A stretch of DNA of 64,000 nucleotides. Source: Methylomonas albis (GTDB lineage: Bacteria; Pseudomonadota; Gammaproteobacteria; Methylococcales; Methylomonadaceae). Shown here piece by piece: positions 35,730 through 49,695 of this stretch (within the stretch, counting starts at the first letter, position 1; every line of letters begins with the position of its first letter). Both the position numbers and the translations under genes were made by a program. The DNA lies in contig NZ_JACXSS010000001.1 of NCBI RefSeq assembly GCF_014850955.1, forward strand, positions 4,588,001 through 4,652,000, written 5' to 3'. The notes beneath the pieces are model-generated. The model was not told the origin of the DNA, did not search any database, and saw only the letters and a list, made by a program, of their open reading frames with translations.

Positions 35730-37445
35730 TTATTCCTTGGTGACCCGGTCAATTTCTTGCAGCGAGGTAATGCCTTGCTTAATTTTTAACAGCCCCGACA
35801 TTCTTAAATCGTTGATACCTTCAGATTTTGACAATTCCGCCATTTGCATCGAGTTGCCGCCATTCAAAATCAGCGCCCGCATTTTTTCGGTAATGGGCAT
35901 CACCTGATAGATCCCCACCCGGCCTTTGTAGCCGTTATTGCAATGTTCGCAACCCACCGGGCCGTAAACTTTAAACGTACCGATTTCTTCCTGCTTAAAG
36001 CCGGCCGATAACAGTGCACTCTCCGGATAATCGACTTCCTGCTTGCAATGTTCGCATAAACGCCGCGCTAGCCGCTGCGCCATGATCAAAACCACCGCGG
36101 AAACGATATTGAACGGCTCGATGCCCATTTGCACCAGACGGTTGATGGTTTGCGGCGCATCATTTGTGTGCAGTGTCGATAGCACCATGTGACCAGTCTG
36201 CGCAGCCTTAACCGCAATACTGGCGGTTTCCAAGTCGCGAATCTCGCCGACCATAATGATGTCAGGGTCTTGCCGCAAAAACGCCCGCAGCGCCTCGGCA
36301 AAGGTCAGGCCAGCTTTAGGGTTGACGTTGACCTGATTGATACCTTCCACGGTGATCTCTACAGGATCTTCGGCGGTGGAAATATTGGTTTCGATGCTGT
36401 TTAGAATATTTAGCCCGGTATATAGCGATACGGTTTTACCGCTACCGGTCGGCCCGGTCACCAACACCATGCCGTAAGGTTTATGGATCGCTTCCAAAAA
36501 GTTTTTCTGCTGCTCGGGTTCGAAACCGAGCTTCTCGATACCGATCTGCGCACTGGTTGGATCAAGAATCCGCATTACCACTTTTTCGCCGAACAGCGTC
36601 GGACAGGTGTTAACCCGAAAATCAATAGCCCGATTCTTGGAAATCTGCATCTTGATCCGGCCGTCCTGCGGTACCCGCCGTTCGGCGATGTCCATGCGCG
36701 ACATGACTTTCAGCCGGGAAATAATCCGGTTAGAGATACCTACCGGCGGACTGGCCACTTCCGACAAAATACCGTCAGCCCGAAAACGGATACGGAATTT
36801 TTTCTCGAAGGGCTCCAGGTGTATATCCGACACCCCGCGTTTGATCGAATCCAGCAAAATCTTATTCACAAAGCGCACGATGGGCGCGTCGTCAATGTCC
36901 GAGCCCATCGCTTCGTCAGCTGGTTTGCTATCGTCACCTGAGGATATATCGATATTGTCCAGATCGTCGTCCAACAGATCCTTCATCGACGTATCAGCCG
37001 CTTCCAGCGCTGTGTCTATCATTCTGATCAACTTGTCTTCTTCGACCAGAATATTTTCGGTATTGTGCCGCGTATGGAACTTGATCTCGTCCAGCGCCTG
37101 AAAATTGGTCGGATCGGCGGTTGCAACAAACAAGCGGTTGCCGCGTTTGAATAAGGGCAAGGCGTGATGCTGGCGAATCAATTTCTCGCTGACCAACTTG
37201 ATCGGCAAGAATGAAGGATCTATGGCATCCAGATCGAAAAACGGTACGCCAAACTCCGCTGAAGCCAGTGCCGCCACGGTTTTACTGTCAGTATACTTGT
37301 GCTCTACCAAATAGCTGATGAAGGCTTGTTTGCGCTTCTGCGCCTCCTGCAAGCAGGTTGCCGCCGATTCTTCGGTCAACAAACCTTTCTGAATCAGGCA
37401 TTTGACCAAGCCGCTGAAATGGATGTTAGAAGGTGCTGTCGCCAT
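35730..37445 (-). CDS. pilB: Type IV pilus assembly ATPase PilB
   Basis: Hexameric extension ATPase. 571 residues from ATG 37445 (MATAPSNIHFSG). N-terminal MshE/T2SSE-N domain, then the catalytic core: Walker A GPTGSGKT, Asp box STAEDPVE, Walker B PDIIMVGEIRDLETA, His box STLHTNDAPQ and the zinc tetracysteine CEHCKQ...CEHCNNG. First gene of pilB-pilC-pilD-coaE-zapD-yacG; the longer frame upstream lacks homology. Confidence 0.96.
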   Translation of the reverse strand: MATAPSNIHFSGLVKCLIQKGLLTEESAATCLQEAQKRKQAFISYLVEHKYTDSKTVAALASAEFGVPFFDLDAIDPSFLPIKLVSEKLIRQHHALPLFKRGNRLFVATADPTNFQALDEIKFHTRHNTENILVEEDKLIRMIDTALEAADTSMKDLLDDDLDNIDISSGDDSKPADEAMGSDIDDAPIVRFVNKILLDSIKRGVSDIHLEPFEKKFRIRFRADGILSEVASPPVGISNRIISRLKVMSRMDIAERRVPQDGRIKMQISKNRAIDFRVNTCPTLFGEKVVMRILDPTSAQIGIEKLGFEPEQQKNFLEAIHKPYGMVLVTGPTGSGKTVSLYTGLNILNSIETNISTAEDPVEITVEGINQVNVNPKAGLTFAEALRAFLRQDPDIIMVGEIRDLETASIAVKAAQTGHMVLSTLHTNDAPQTINRLVQMGIEPFNIVSAVVLIMAQRLARRLCEHCKQEVDYPESALLSAGFKQEEIGTFKVYGPVGCEHCNNGYKGRVGIYQVMPITEKMRALILNGGNSMQMAELSKSEGINDLRMSGLLKIKQGITSLQEIDRVTKE

Positions 37446-37647
37446 GAAAAAAAGTCTGGATTGGTTTTTACTGCAACTATGTGCTGCAACTATAGATGAA
37501 GTAAGGATTTTGTCCAAACTCATCAAGCCGTGCTTGAGACAACCACACGCTTGTATCGGCATGCCGCCAGACTATCGTTACAAACAGGCAAACACTTGGA
37601 ACCGTCAGCAGTGCAGAGGACCGCACTACTGACGAATGGGACAAGAA

Positions 37648-39656
<2,009 letters not shown>

Positions 39657-39878
39657 GTGACTTGCTAAGTTAAATGATAATCGAGCCAATTGCAAGCACG
39701 AAGCCAGGCCCAACAAGCACAAAAAGCTTATAAAACAATGGGTTTTACACACTCTCGATGTACTGCCGGCTCTATTGCTATCATAGCAACCATCGCCGAA
39801 GAACCCGCCGATATACCTGCGCTAAGTCTTGGGTTTTATTTCTACATCAATGGTTATGTCAAAAAACCAGGAGAAAAG

Positions 39879-40283
39879 ATGACTTCCCTAAAAAAACAAA
39901 GCAAACGCCTGCTGAGCGAAATACAGGAATCGGCAAATCAGCTAGCGCTATTGACTAGCGATTTAACCTTGCTTGAAGACACACATGAATTGGCAGTAAG
40001 CCTAAAAACAAACGTCGGGACATTAAACCGGCAATTAGCAGGCTTAAAAAAGGCAGAATTCAACGCTACTTTGGCAGACTCCGAGATACTGGAGATATTG
40101 GATGACCTAATCGATAATGATCCAATTAGCACATTGGAACAACACCTGTTTGCTGCTCATACTGATCAAGAGTCAGGCGAAGTAGGTGAATTTTTTCAAC
40201 AGCTACTGGATAAAATCGAAAAACTGTATACTCCGCTGCTGTCGTCCATCCAGCAATTAACAGCCATGCCGGATAAACTGTAA
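39879..40283 (+). CDS. Coiled-coil protein of unknown function
   Basis: 134 residues, strongly helical and charged, with a leucine-heptad pattern (LKKQSKRLLSEIQESANQLALL, split at residue 20; LDKIEKLYTPLLSSIQQL). No signal peptide or TM helix. ATG 39879 has AGGAG 6 bp upstream; the 63 extra upstream codons overlap the region next to the riboswitch and look untranslated. It converges with ispB, with 4 bp between the stops. Confidence 0.6.
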   Translation: MTSLKKQSKRLLSEIQESANQLALLTSDLTLLEDTHELAVSLKTNVGTLNRQLAGLKKAEFNATLADSEILEILDDLIDNDPISTLEQHLFAAHTDQESGEVGEFFQQLLDKIEKLYTPLLSSIQQLTAMPDKL

Positions 40284-40287
40284 ACAA

Positions 40288-41292
40288 TCAGTGACTACGC
40301 TGTACAGAGAAACGCGCCAACGCTTCCAGGGCATGCCTGTACTCGGAATCAGGCAAGCATTGTAATGCCGCAATCGCCTTTTCGGCAGCCCTATCCGCAC
40401 ATTGCTCGGTATATTCTATGGCGTTAGTGGCTTTGACGACTTCGTAAACGTCGTTAAACGCGTCCCTCGAACCTTGCCGAATCGCATCGACCACAATTTT
40501 AGCCTGTTGCTCGTTACCATGCTGGATGGCATAGATCAACGGCAAGGTGGGTTTACCCTCAGCCAAATCGTCGCCTAAATTTTTCCCCAGTTCTTCGCTA
40601 TTGGCTTTGTAATCCAGCGCATCGTCTATTAGCTGAAACGCTACACCCAATTGCTGTCCATAAACTGCCAACGCCTCTTCGATGGCGGGATCCGTCGCTG
40701 AAACGACTGCCGCCAAGCGGGTGGCTGTGCTGAACAAAATGGCGGTTTTGCGGGCGATGACTTCCAAATATCTGGCTTCACTAGTCTCCGGATTGTTGCA
40801 ATTCAATAATTGCAACACTTCACCCTCGGCAATCGCGGTAGTGGTTTTAGACATAATTGCCATCACCCGCATATTATCGGTGCGCACCATCATTTCGAAA
40901 GCGCTGGAGTACAAATAATCCCCTACCAACACACTAGCCGCGTTGCCCCACACCGCATTCGCAGACTCCTTGCCGCGACGCAGAGCCGATTCGTCCACCA
41001 CATCGTCGTGCAATAAAGTTGCGGTATGAATGAATTCGATCACTGCCGCCAAGATCAGATGATGATCATCAACCCTGCCCAGAGCTTTTGCTGCCAATAA
41101 CAGCAACATCGGCCGCAATCTTTTCCCACCATTACCAATTATGTAATGCCCAATTTGATTAATCAGCACAACATCGGAGCTCAGTTCCTCTAAAATCAAC
41201 CGGTCGACGGCTTGAGTTTCCGCGCTGGTTAAATTTTTGATTGAATCGAAGTCTATAGTGACTGACGCTGGCGTTGAAACTTTAGCTATCAT
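40288..41292 (-). CDS. ispB: Polyprenyl (octaprenyl) diphosphate synthase
   Basis: Builds the long isoprenoid side chain of ubiquinone. 334 residues with the Asp-rich FARM LLHDDVVDESALRRG and SARM LIDDALDYKANSEELGK motifs, plus GGKRLRPMLLLLA. The gene diverges from rplU-rpmA, a standard arrangement. Chain length cannot be determined from sequence alone. Confidence 0.94.
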   Translation of the reverse strand: MIAKVSTPASVTIDFDSIKNLTSAETQAVDRLILEELSSDVVLINQIGHYIIGNGGKRLRPMLLLLAAKALGRVDDHHLILAAVIEFIHTATLLHDDVVDESALRRGKESANAVWGNAASVLVGDYLYSSAFEMMVRTDNMRVMAIMSKTTTAIAEGEVLQLLNCNNPETSEARYLEVIARKTAILFSTATRLAAVVSATDPAIEEALAVYGQQLGVAFQLIDDALDYKANSEELGKNLGDDLAEGKPTLPLIYAIQHGNEQQAKIVVDAIRQGSRDAFNDVYEVVKATNAIEYTEQCADRAAEKAIAALQCLPDSEYRHALEALARFSVQRSH

Positions 41293-41424
41293 GTAATGTT
41301 ATGAACTTGTCGCTCGGTAGCGTATAACGTGAATAACCGGTCATGCTATGAATAATACCGAGTAGTGTCAATAGCACTCCCAGCAAACAGGTGTTGGACA
41401 GGTAGTTTCCTCTGGAATTTAAGT

Positions 41425-41453
41425 TTGACTGCGGATCGATTTAAAAATATAAT
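41425..41453 (+). promoter_or_regulatory. Sigma-70 promoter of rplU-rpmA-obgE-proB
   Basis: TTGACT at 41425-41430, 17-bp spacer, TATAAT at 41448-41453; predicted start about 41460, 40 bp before the rplU ATG. Confidence 0.85.
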
Positions 41454-41498
41454 CCTCTGTTCACTATTAACAGATCATGCTTGATGGAGCTTACGCTG

Positions 41499-41810
41499 AT
41501 GTATGCGGTAATTCAAACAGGTGGTAAACAGTATCGGGTCGCAGAGGGTACTACCTTAAAAATAGAAAAACTTGAGTTGGGCGCAGGCGACAGCGTAGAG
41601 TTTGACAAAGTGCTGATGGTCCAATCAGGCGACTCCATAAAAGTAGGTCAGCCATTTGTCGAAGGCGGCAAAGTGACTGCAACTGTGGTTTCCCAGGGCA
41701 GACACAAAAAAATCAGAATCATTAAATTCAGAAGACGTAAGCACCACATGAAACAAATGGGGCATCGTCAATACTACACAGAAATCCAGATTACTGGCAT
41801 TTCTGCATAA
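41499..41810 (+). CDS. rplU: 50S ribosomal protein L21
   Basis: 103 residues, [14 protein letters not shown] start and the C-terminal [14 protein letters not shown]-like RNA-binding end seen as [16 protein letters not shown] 41499 has GGAG upstream; the six codons before it are not part of L21. First gene of rplU-rpmA. Confidence 0.97.
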   Translation: MYAVIQTGGKQYRVAEGTTLKIEKLELGAGDSVEFDKVLMVQSGDSIKVGQPFVEGGKVTATVVSQGRHKKIRIIKFRRRKHHMKQMGHRQYYTEIQITGISA

Positions 41811-41827
41811 TATAACGAGGATAGAAA

Positions 41828-42085
41828 ATGGCTCATAAGAAGGCAGGCGGCAGTACTCGCAACGGACGTGACTCCCAAGCGCAACGACTTGGCGTTAAAC
41901 GCTTTGGCGGCCAAGTTGTTAAAGCAGGCAACATTCTGGTTCGCCAACGCGGCACTCAATTCCACCCCGGCACCAATGTTGGCATCGGTAAAGACCACAC
42001 ATTGTTTGCAACAATGGACGGTAAAGTGGTTTTTGAAGAAAAAGGTCCGAAAAACCGTAAATACGTCAGCATTGCAGCAGCGTAA
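41828..42085 (+). CDS. rpmA: 50S ribosomal protein L27
   Basis: 85 residues, [20 protein letters not shown] start lacking any cleavable N-terminal extension. L27 reaches the peptidyl transferase centre with its N terminus. 17 bp after rplU; a terminator separates it from obgE. A 16-bp perfect palindrome (TGTGCC-AATT-GGCACA, 42096-42111) follows the stop. Confidence 0.97.
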   Translation: MAHKKAGGSTRNGRDSQAQRLGVKRFGGQVVKAGNILVRQRGTQFHPGTNVGIGKDHTLFATMDGKVVFEEKGPKNRKYVSIAAA

Positions 42086-42120
42086 ATTTCTTGGCTGTGC
42101 CAATTGGCACAACTGAAAGG

Positions 42121-42149
42121 AAAAGCCTCGTTTTCAGCGGGGCTTTTTT
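42121..42149 (+). terminator. Terminator or attenuator between rpmA and obgE
   Basis: AAAGCCTCG and CGGGGCTTT pair around a 7-nt loop, then a T run. It should limit read-through from the ribosomal genes into obgE. Confidence 0.8.
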
Positions 42150-42163
42150 GTTTATACCGGTAA

Positions 42164-44333
<2,170 letters not shown>

Positions 44334-44374
44334 GCCCGTCCGACTCGGCAATCAGCCAAGTCGGCAGGCGGGAC
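44334..44374. terminator. Hairpin between convergent proB and apbC
   Basis: CCCGTCCGACTCGG and CCAAGTCGGCAGGCGGG form an imperfect stem with a small loop; no T run, so termination is only likely. Confidence 0.5.
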
Positions 44375-44376
44375 TA

Positions 44377-45468
44377 TCAAGTATTCTGGATAACAATATT
44401 TGGAAACCGACCACTATAGTCCCTGGCACGCATCGCCAACTTGGCCGCCATCTTCCGCGCAATCGCTTTGTAGATCTGCGCCGGGCGACCATCCGGATCG
44501 GCGACCAACGTAGGCCTGCCGCTATCCGCATACTCGCGGATATGAATATCCAGCGGTAAAGATCCCAACAAATCCAGCTTATTCTTGGTTGCCATCGCTA
44601 CACCGCCGCCTTGACCAAATATCGCTTCTTCATGACCGCAATTGCAGCAAATATGCATGCTCATATTTTCTACTAGCCCCAATATCGGCACATTGACCTT
44701 TTCAAACATTCCCAAACCACGTTGCGCATCAATCAAGGCAATATCCTGCGGCGTGGTAACGATCACAGCGCCACTCACCGGTATTTGCTGAGCCAGCGTC
44801 AGCTGAATATCGCCGGTACCCGGTGGCAAATCGATAATCAGATAATCGACATCCTGCCATTGAGTTTGATTCAGCAACTGTTGCAAAGCACCGGTGACCA
44901 TAGGTCCGCGCCAGATCATCGGCTGGTCCGGATCGATCAAATAACCAATCGAAATGGTCTGCACGCCAAACGAGATTTTCGGCAACATGCTTTTGCCGTC
45001 GGGACTATCGGGCTTACCGGACAGCCCCAGCATAGTCGGAATACTGGGGCCATAAATATCGGCATCCAGAATGCCCACATTGGCGCCTTCCGCCGCCAAA
45101 GCCAAAGCCAGATTCACAGAAGTGGTCGACTTGCCAACCCCGCCCTTACCGGAGGCCACCGCAATAATATTTTTCACATTCGGCAAGGGCTTTAGTGCTT
45201 TTTGCACCGAATGCGAAACGATATTGAAGCTTACTGCCACATCCAGCTTGCCAACACCGGGCAAGGTTTGCAGGCGCTGTATCAGCGTCGACTTCAACTC
45301 ATCAAGATAACTTTTAGCCGGATAACCTAACTCGATAACAACGCTAACATCACTGCCATCCACACTGATTTTCTTAACGGATTTTGCCGAAACCAAGTCG
45401 GTTTCCACATTCGGGTCGATAAAATGTTTAAGTAAATTTTCGACAGCCGTTTTGTCAATGTTCGCCAT
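44377..45468 (-). CDS. apbC: Iron-sulfur cluster carrier ApbC/Mrp
   Basis: P-loop NTPase that carries 4Fe-4S clusters to apoproteins. 363 residues from ATG 45468: MIP18-like N-terminal domain, then deviant Walker A GKGGVGKSTTSVNLA, DADIYGPSIPTMLG, DLPPGTGDIQLTL, and the cluster-binding CCNCG (CxxC). A conserved neighbour of metG in other genomes; here metG is 6 kb away. Confidence 0.95.
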   Translation of the reverse strand: MANIDKTAVENLLKHFIDPNVETDLVSAKSVKKISVDGSDVSVVIELGYPAKSYLDELKSTLIQRLQTLPGVGKLDVAVSFNIVSHSVQKALKPLPNVKNIIAVASGKGGVGKSTTSVNLALALAAEGANVGILDADIYGPSIPTMLGLSGKPDSPDGKSMLPKISFGVQTISIGYLIDPDQPMIWRGPMVTGALQQLLNQTQWQDVDYLIIDLPPGTGDIQLTLAQQIPVSGAVIVTTPQDIALIDAQRGLGMFEKVNVPILGLVENMSMHICCNCGHEEAIFGQGGGVAMATKNKLDLLGSLPLDIHIREYADSGRPTLVADPDGRPAQIYKAIARKMAAKLAMRARDYSGRFPNIVIQNT

Positions 45469-45727
45469 GCGGAACTCCGAAGTAATGGGAAATAACAACC
45501 AAGTAAAACAGTGCGGATATGATAACACCTTAAAAGGACGTCATTAAATTCGCGCCATTGTTAAAAAATAGTTTTCTCTTGCATAATAATGCTTTATCGT
45601 AATGAATTAACACTTAGCCTTAATAGTTGATTCTTAATTAGGACTTAATGCCGCTTTAATCTGATTTTAATTTGGATCGCTTACCTTCAATCATCCAGCT
45701 CCGTCACTATCCGCGCCTATCATAAAC

Positions 45728-47065
45728 ATGTCAGCAGTCATTCAAAACCGTGCTGTTTCACCGATACCGCTAGTATTCGTTGCGACGATCATCAGCGCCT
45801 TGCTTAGCGGTTGCCAAAGCATACCGTTATTTTCCGACGACCAGCCGGAACACATAGTCTGGAACTCCAAACCCAACAATATAGCCAGTCATGAGTTTAA
45901 CCTGAGCAGTGACCAAGGCATGGTCGGCGCCTTAGCCAGTATCAGCAGCCACGAAAACGATACACTTTCCGACATTGGCCGCCATTACGGCTTGGGTTAC
46001 AACGATATTACTATCGCCAATGCCAATCTAGACCCTTGGACCTTGCCAGCCGAACAAACTGTGCTGCTGCCCTTGCGTTTCGTACTCCCGGATGCCCCGC
46101 GCAAAGGTATCGTACTGAATCTGGCCAATATGCGTATGTTCTATTATCCCAAAAACCGAACCGATAGCGTATTGACTTATCCGGTTGGCATTGGCCGCCA
46201 GGGCTGGAACACGCCACTGGGACAAACCCAAATTGTCGCGAAAAAGGCCAATCCGGACTGGACGGTTCCGGAGTCGATTCACCGCGAACACCAGGCACTG
46301 GGCGACCCGTTACCGAAAGTAATACACGCCGGCCCTGACAACCCACTAGGCAGCTATGCCATGCCCCTGGGCTTCAGCGGCTACCTGATCCACGGCACCA
46401 ACAAACCTTACGGGATCGGCTTACAAGTCAGTCATGGCTGCGTACAGCTATACCCCGAAGATATAGAAGCCCTATTCAACAAAGTAGAAGTAGGCACGCC
46501 GGTAAGGATCGTCCACCAGCCCTATATGGCAACCTGGCAAGATGATATGCTTTATCTGGAAGCCCACCATCCATTGGACAAATGGGAAAAACAGCAAAAA
46601 CAATTGCAAAAAGATATTCGCAAAAAACTGCAACAACTAGCGACTGAAAAACAAGCAACCGTTGATTGGGGTAAAGTCGAGCGTATCCTGCAACGTGCCG
46701 ACGGCGTCCCGACCCCAGTATTGCCGGACAGTGCGGACCTGCCCGAACTAACTGCCGATGCGGTGCAACTGGCACATCCCGAACAATTCTACGGACAACC
46801 GGTCATAAACGATTTGAGCGATAAGGACTGGTCGATTCTGGCCGCCAATTTCGAAAACGAAACCGACGCACAAAAACTTGCAGCCATGCTCAATCACCAA
46901 GGACCGCCGATTCCTGCGCGTAAAATTGCCAAGGATGGTGGCTTCCAAGTAGTCGCCGGACCGTTTAAGAATAAGAAAGAAGCCAAAACCGTTGCACAAC
47001 GCATCAAGCTGAATTTCGATATGGAGGTCAAAGCTATCGATCCGAAGCAGGCGACAAGAAACTGA
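45728..47065 (+). CDS. L,D-transpeptidase lipoprotein with SPOR domain
   Basis: 445 residues. The lipobox LLSGC at residues 26-30 suggests an outer-membrane lipoprotein. A LysM-like region (ENDTLSDIGRHYGLGYNDITIANA, split) is followed by the YkuD domain with the catalytic His in LIHGTNKPYGIG and Cys in SHGCVQLY. A helical linker leads to a C-terminal SPOR domain (WSILAANFENETDAQKLAAML... GFQVVAGPFKNKKEA). It probably cross-links peptidoglycan or attaches lipoprotein, perhaps at the septum through SPOR. The C-terminal SPOR is an unusual addition to the ErfK/YbiS type. Confidence 0.85.
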   Translation: MSAVIQNRAVSPIPLVFVATIISALLSGCQSIPLFSDDQPEHIVWNSKPNNIASHEFNLSSDQGMVGALASISSHENDTLSDIGRHYGLGYNDITIANANLDPWTLPAEQTVLLPLRFVLPDAPRKGIVLNLANMRMFYYPKNRTDSVLTYPVGIGRQGWNTPLGQTQIVAKKANPDWTVPESIHREHQALGDPLPKVIHAGPDNPLGSYAMPLGFSGYLIHGTNKPYGIGLQVSHGCVQLYPEDIEALFNKVEVGTPVRIVHQPYMATWQDDMLYLEAHHPLDKWEKQQKQLQKDIRKKLQQLATEKQATVDWGKVERILQRADGVPTPVLPDSADLPELTADAVQLAHPEQFYGQPVINDLSDKDWSILAANFENETDAQKLAAMLNHQGPPIPARKIAKDGGFQVVAGPFKNKKEAKTVAQRIKLNFDMEVKAIDPKQATRN

Positions 47066-47089
47066 GCACCGCTAATAGGTAAGCGCGAC

Positions 47090-49360
47090 TTATTGGTGTT
47101 GCAACGCGGATTGCGTCAACAAGGCTAACGCCTGCTCGGCTGGCACGGGCTTGCTGAAATAATAACCTTGCCCGTAATTACACTGCTGGCCGCCTACTAA
47201 AAAGTCCAACTGACTCTGGTTTTCAACACCTTCCGCCACCAACTCCAATTTCAGCTGCCCCGCCATTGCCGAAATAGCCGAAACAATCGCTCTATCGTTA
47301 GCATCGGTACAAATATCCTTCACGAACGATTTATCGATTTTTAAGGTATCTAACGGAAAACGCTTCAAATAACTCAGCGAAGAATAACCGGTACCGAAAT
47401 CATCCACCGAAATCCGCACCCCCAGCTTCTTGATCTGATTCAACGTATCCAGCGTAGTATCAAGCTTATGCATCAAGATACTTTCAGTGATTTCCAACTC
47501 CAGCAACTCCGGCGAAAGCCCGGTTTCTTGCAAAACATCCAACACCACATCCAACAACTGGCGCTGATCCTGGAAACGGTGAAACTGCCTTCCGGACAAA
47601 TTGACCGCAATTCGAATCGGCATCCCGGCTAATTGCCAAGCGCGCGCCTGTTCGCATGCAGTCCGCAATACCCAAGTGCCGATAGGTACGATGAGCCCGG
47701 TTTCTTCCGCCAAACCGATGAATTGATCAGGCATGACCATGCCTAAGTCATGATTGTGCCAACGCACCAGGGCCTCCATGCCAATGATGCAACCACTGTC
47801 AATTTTCACCTGCGGCTGATAATGCAACATCAGCTCACCCAACTCCAACGCCTGGCGCAAATGATGCTCCAATTTCAGATAATGCTGAGCGGCGCTATTC
47901 ATTTCCGGGGTAAAAAACTGATAATTATTTTTGCCCAGTTTTTTGGCGTGATACAAAGCAGAATCGGCCTGCGCCAGTAATTCGTCAAACGAAAGCGAAT
48001 TATCCGGATAAATACTGATGCCGATACTGGCCCGAGAATAGATTTGATGCTCTTCAATCTGCAAAGGCTCGTTCAAGGCATGTAGTATTTTGATGGCCAC
48101 TTTGGCGGCATCGAGACTATCGCCGACATTGGGCAGCATGATAATAAACTCATCCCCGCCCATCCTGGATGGCGTATCGCCTTCCCGCAAGCATGCGGAA
48201 ATTCGCTTGGCAACCCCTCTAAGCAATTCGTCGCCAACAGCATGCCCAAAGGTATCGTTGATCGCCTTAAAATTATCCAGATCGAGAAATAGGAACGCAA
48301 TAATCTCGCTCTTGCGCTGCGCTTGTGTAATGAACTGCAAGGCTCTGTCGGTCAGCAAGGTGCGATTCGGCAACTCGGTGAGCGCATCGAAATGGGCAAT
48401 ATAATCCAGGCGTTGTCTTGCACGTTTCACCTCCTCGATCTCGCGGGCGTTGTCGATTACCAGAGATAACGAATGCGCAAAGCTCAATGCCAGTTCTTCG
48501 TCATTCTTGGTAAACAGCTCGCCGCTATGCTTATCGCTGAGATAGATACGCCCATACACCCGGCCTTGATGGGAAATAGGCACTGCCAATAAGGATTTCA
48601 TTTGCGGATGATGCAGCGGAAAACCAGCGCTACGTGGGTCCTTACTCATATCCGCAAGCCTTAACGAGACATTTTCCTCAATCACTGCCCCCAACAAGCC
48701 TCGCCCCTCGGGTAGCGGCCCTATTTGCACAGCCTGTTCGTCGCTAATTCCGGCATAAATAAATTCCTTCAACGCACCAACATTATCGACTATCCCAATA
48801 GCACCATAACGGGCATCCAACAAATTGCAAAGTGCATCGATGCCGGCCTGCAATAACTCGATTTCGATCGACGTATGCGCCAACACGCCCAATAAACTGC
48901 GCGCGGCATCGTTCAATGCTGCCAAGCGTTCAACCCACACGACGGCTTGCTCGTGGTTGATTTCCGCGGCAATCTTAAGGCGCATAGTCTCTTTCAGTAA
49001 TTGCCGTTCGCGATTTAGTAGCGCTTCCAAAATACTTTGCCGGGTAACCACACCGACGAATTGACCTTTGTTGACTACCGCCAAGGCGCCCAGCTGATTT
49101 TCATCCAGCAGACCTAAAGCTTTGCGAACGCCAAACCTAGGAGAGATGCTAAGCAGAGGCCGATGCTCCACCAAATCGGCAAAAATCCAATTGGGATGTT
49201 TCGATATATCGTGATCGGTGGCCAAGCCGCAAAAATCCTCCGCCGACGCGTCCCGAAAAACAGCAAAAACGATATTGCCTGCAACGCTATAAGGGCGATC
49301 CTCTTCCTTAACCCGACAAACGTGCGGCCATAAACAATCGCCAACCACCAGTTGCTTCAT
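47090..49360 (-). CDS. CBS-GAF-GGDEF-EAL cyclic di-GMP signalling protein
   Basis: 756 residues, no TM helices. Order: CBS pair (about 15-130, including GVRKALGLLDENQLGALAVV), helix, GAF (about 165-300, YGRIYLSDKHSG), GGDEF (about 325-480; active site RMGGDEF intact) and EAL (about 500-745; MEALVRWH, and the DDFGTGYSSLSYLKRF loop with E/K catalytic residues present). Both cyclase and phosphodiesterase could be active, with CBS and GAF as sensors. It overlaps the upstream 113-residue gene by 4 bp. Confidence 0.92.
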   Translation of the reverse strand: MKQLVVGDCLWPHVCRVKEEDRPYSVAGNIVFAVFRDASAEDFCGLATDHDISKHPNWIFADLVEHRPLLSISPRFGVRKALGLLDENQLGALAVVNKGQFVGVVTRQSILEALLNRERQLLKETMRLKIAAEINHEQAVVWVERLAALNDAARSLLGVLAHTSIEIELLQAGIDALCNLLDARYGAIGIVDNVGALKEFIYAGISDEQAVQIGPLPEGRGLLGAVIEENVSLRLADMSKDPRSAGFPLHHPQMKSLLAVPISHQGRVYGRIYLSDKHSGELFTKNDEELALSFAHSLSLVIDNAREIEEVKRARQRLDYIAHFDALTELPNRTLLTDRALQFITQAQRKSEIIAFLFLDLDNFKAINDTFGHAVGDELLRGVAKRISACLREGDTPSRMGGDEFIIMLPNVGDSLDAAKVAIKILHALNEPLQIEEHQIYSRASIGISIYPDNSLSFDELLAQADSALYHAKKLGKNNYQFFTPEMNSAAQHYLKLEHHLRQALELGELMLHYQPQVKIDSGCIIGMEALVRWHNHDLGMVMPDQFIGLAEETGLIVPIGTWVLRTACEQARAWQLAGMPIRIAVNLSGRQFHRFQDQRQLLDVVLDVLQETGLSPELLELEITESILMHKLDTTLDTLNQIKKLGVRISVDDFGTGYSSLSYLKRFPLDTLKIDKSFVKDICTDANDRAIVSAISAMAGQLKLELVAEGVENQSQLDFLVGGQQCNYGQGYYFSKPVPAEQALALLTQSALQHQ

Positions 49361-49695
49361 AGCTTGGTATTTAGTTGGACGGAAATATCCATCTCCGCAT
49401 GCAATATCTCATCAGCACTCATCAACGGCTTTATCTGATTCAATACAAAGTCCATCAACGCGTCTTTGCTAATACGCTTCAACAGGCTTTGTCGTACCAA
49501 AATATCGCTGATCACATCGTCATCTAACTCAACATGCTCAAACGGCGCCTTCACCAGTAACTCAATGGCCCGACGCATGGCAATGCAGCCAATCGGAGAC
49601 TCCTTACCTAGCACCAACATGTCTTTTAACGGTGGAATAGCGTATTCGCCTAAGTTGGCAGAAATGTGAATTTGATTTTGGCTGGCTTTGTACAT
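49357..49695 (-). CDS. Small protein of unknown function coupled to the GGDEF/EAL gene
   Basis: 112 residues from ATG 49695 (ATG 49701 possible). Soluble, mixed alpha/beta, no recognised motif; notable blocks are KDMLVLGKESPIGCIAMRRAIELL and DVISDILVRQSLLKRISKDALM. The 4-bp overlap (ATGA) with the c-di-GMP protein suggests it modulates that protein or is part of the same sensor pathway; inference from arrangement only. Confidence 0.65.
   Translation of the reverse strand: MYKASQNQIHISANLGEYAIPPLKDMLVLGKESPIGCIAMRRAIELLVKAPFEHVELDDDVISDILVRQSLLKRISKDALMDFVLNQIKPLMSADEILHAEMDISVQLNTKL

Noticed and set aside
36086-36404. Short frames on both strands inside pilB
   Set aside because: They lie within the conserved ATPase core and show no independent features.
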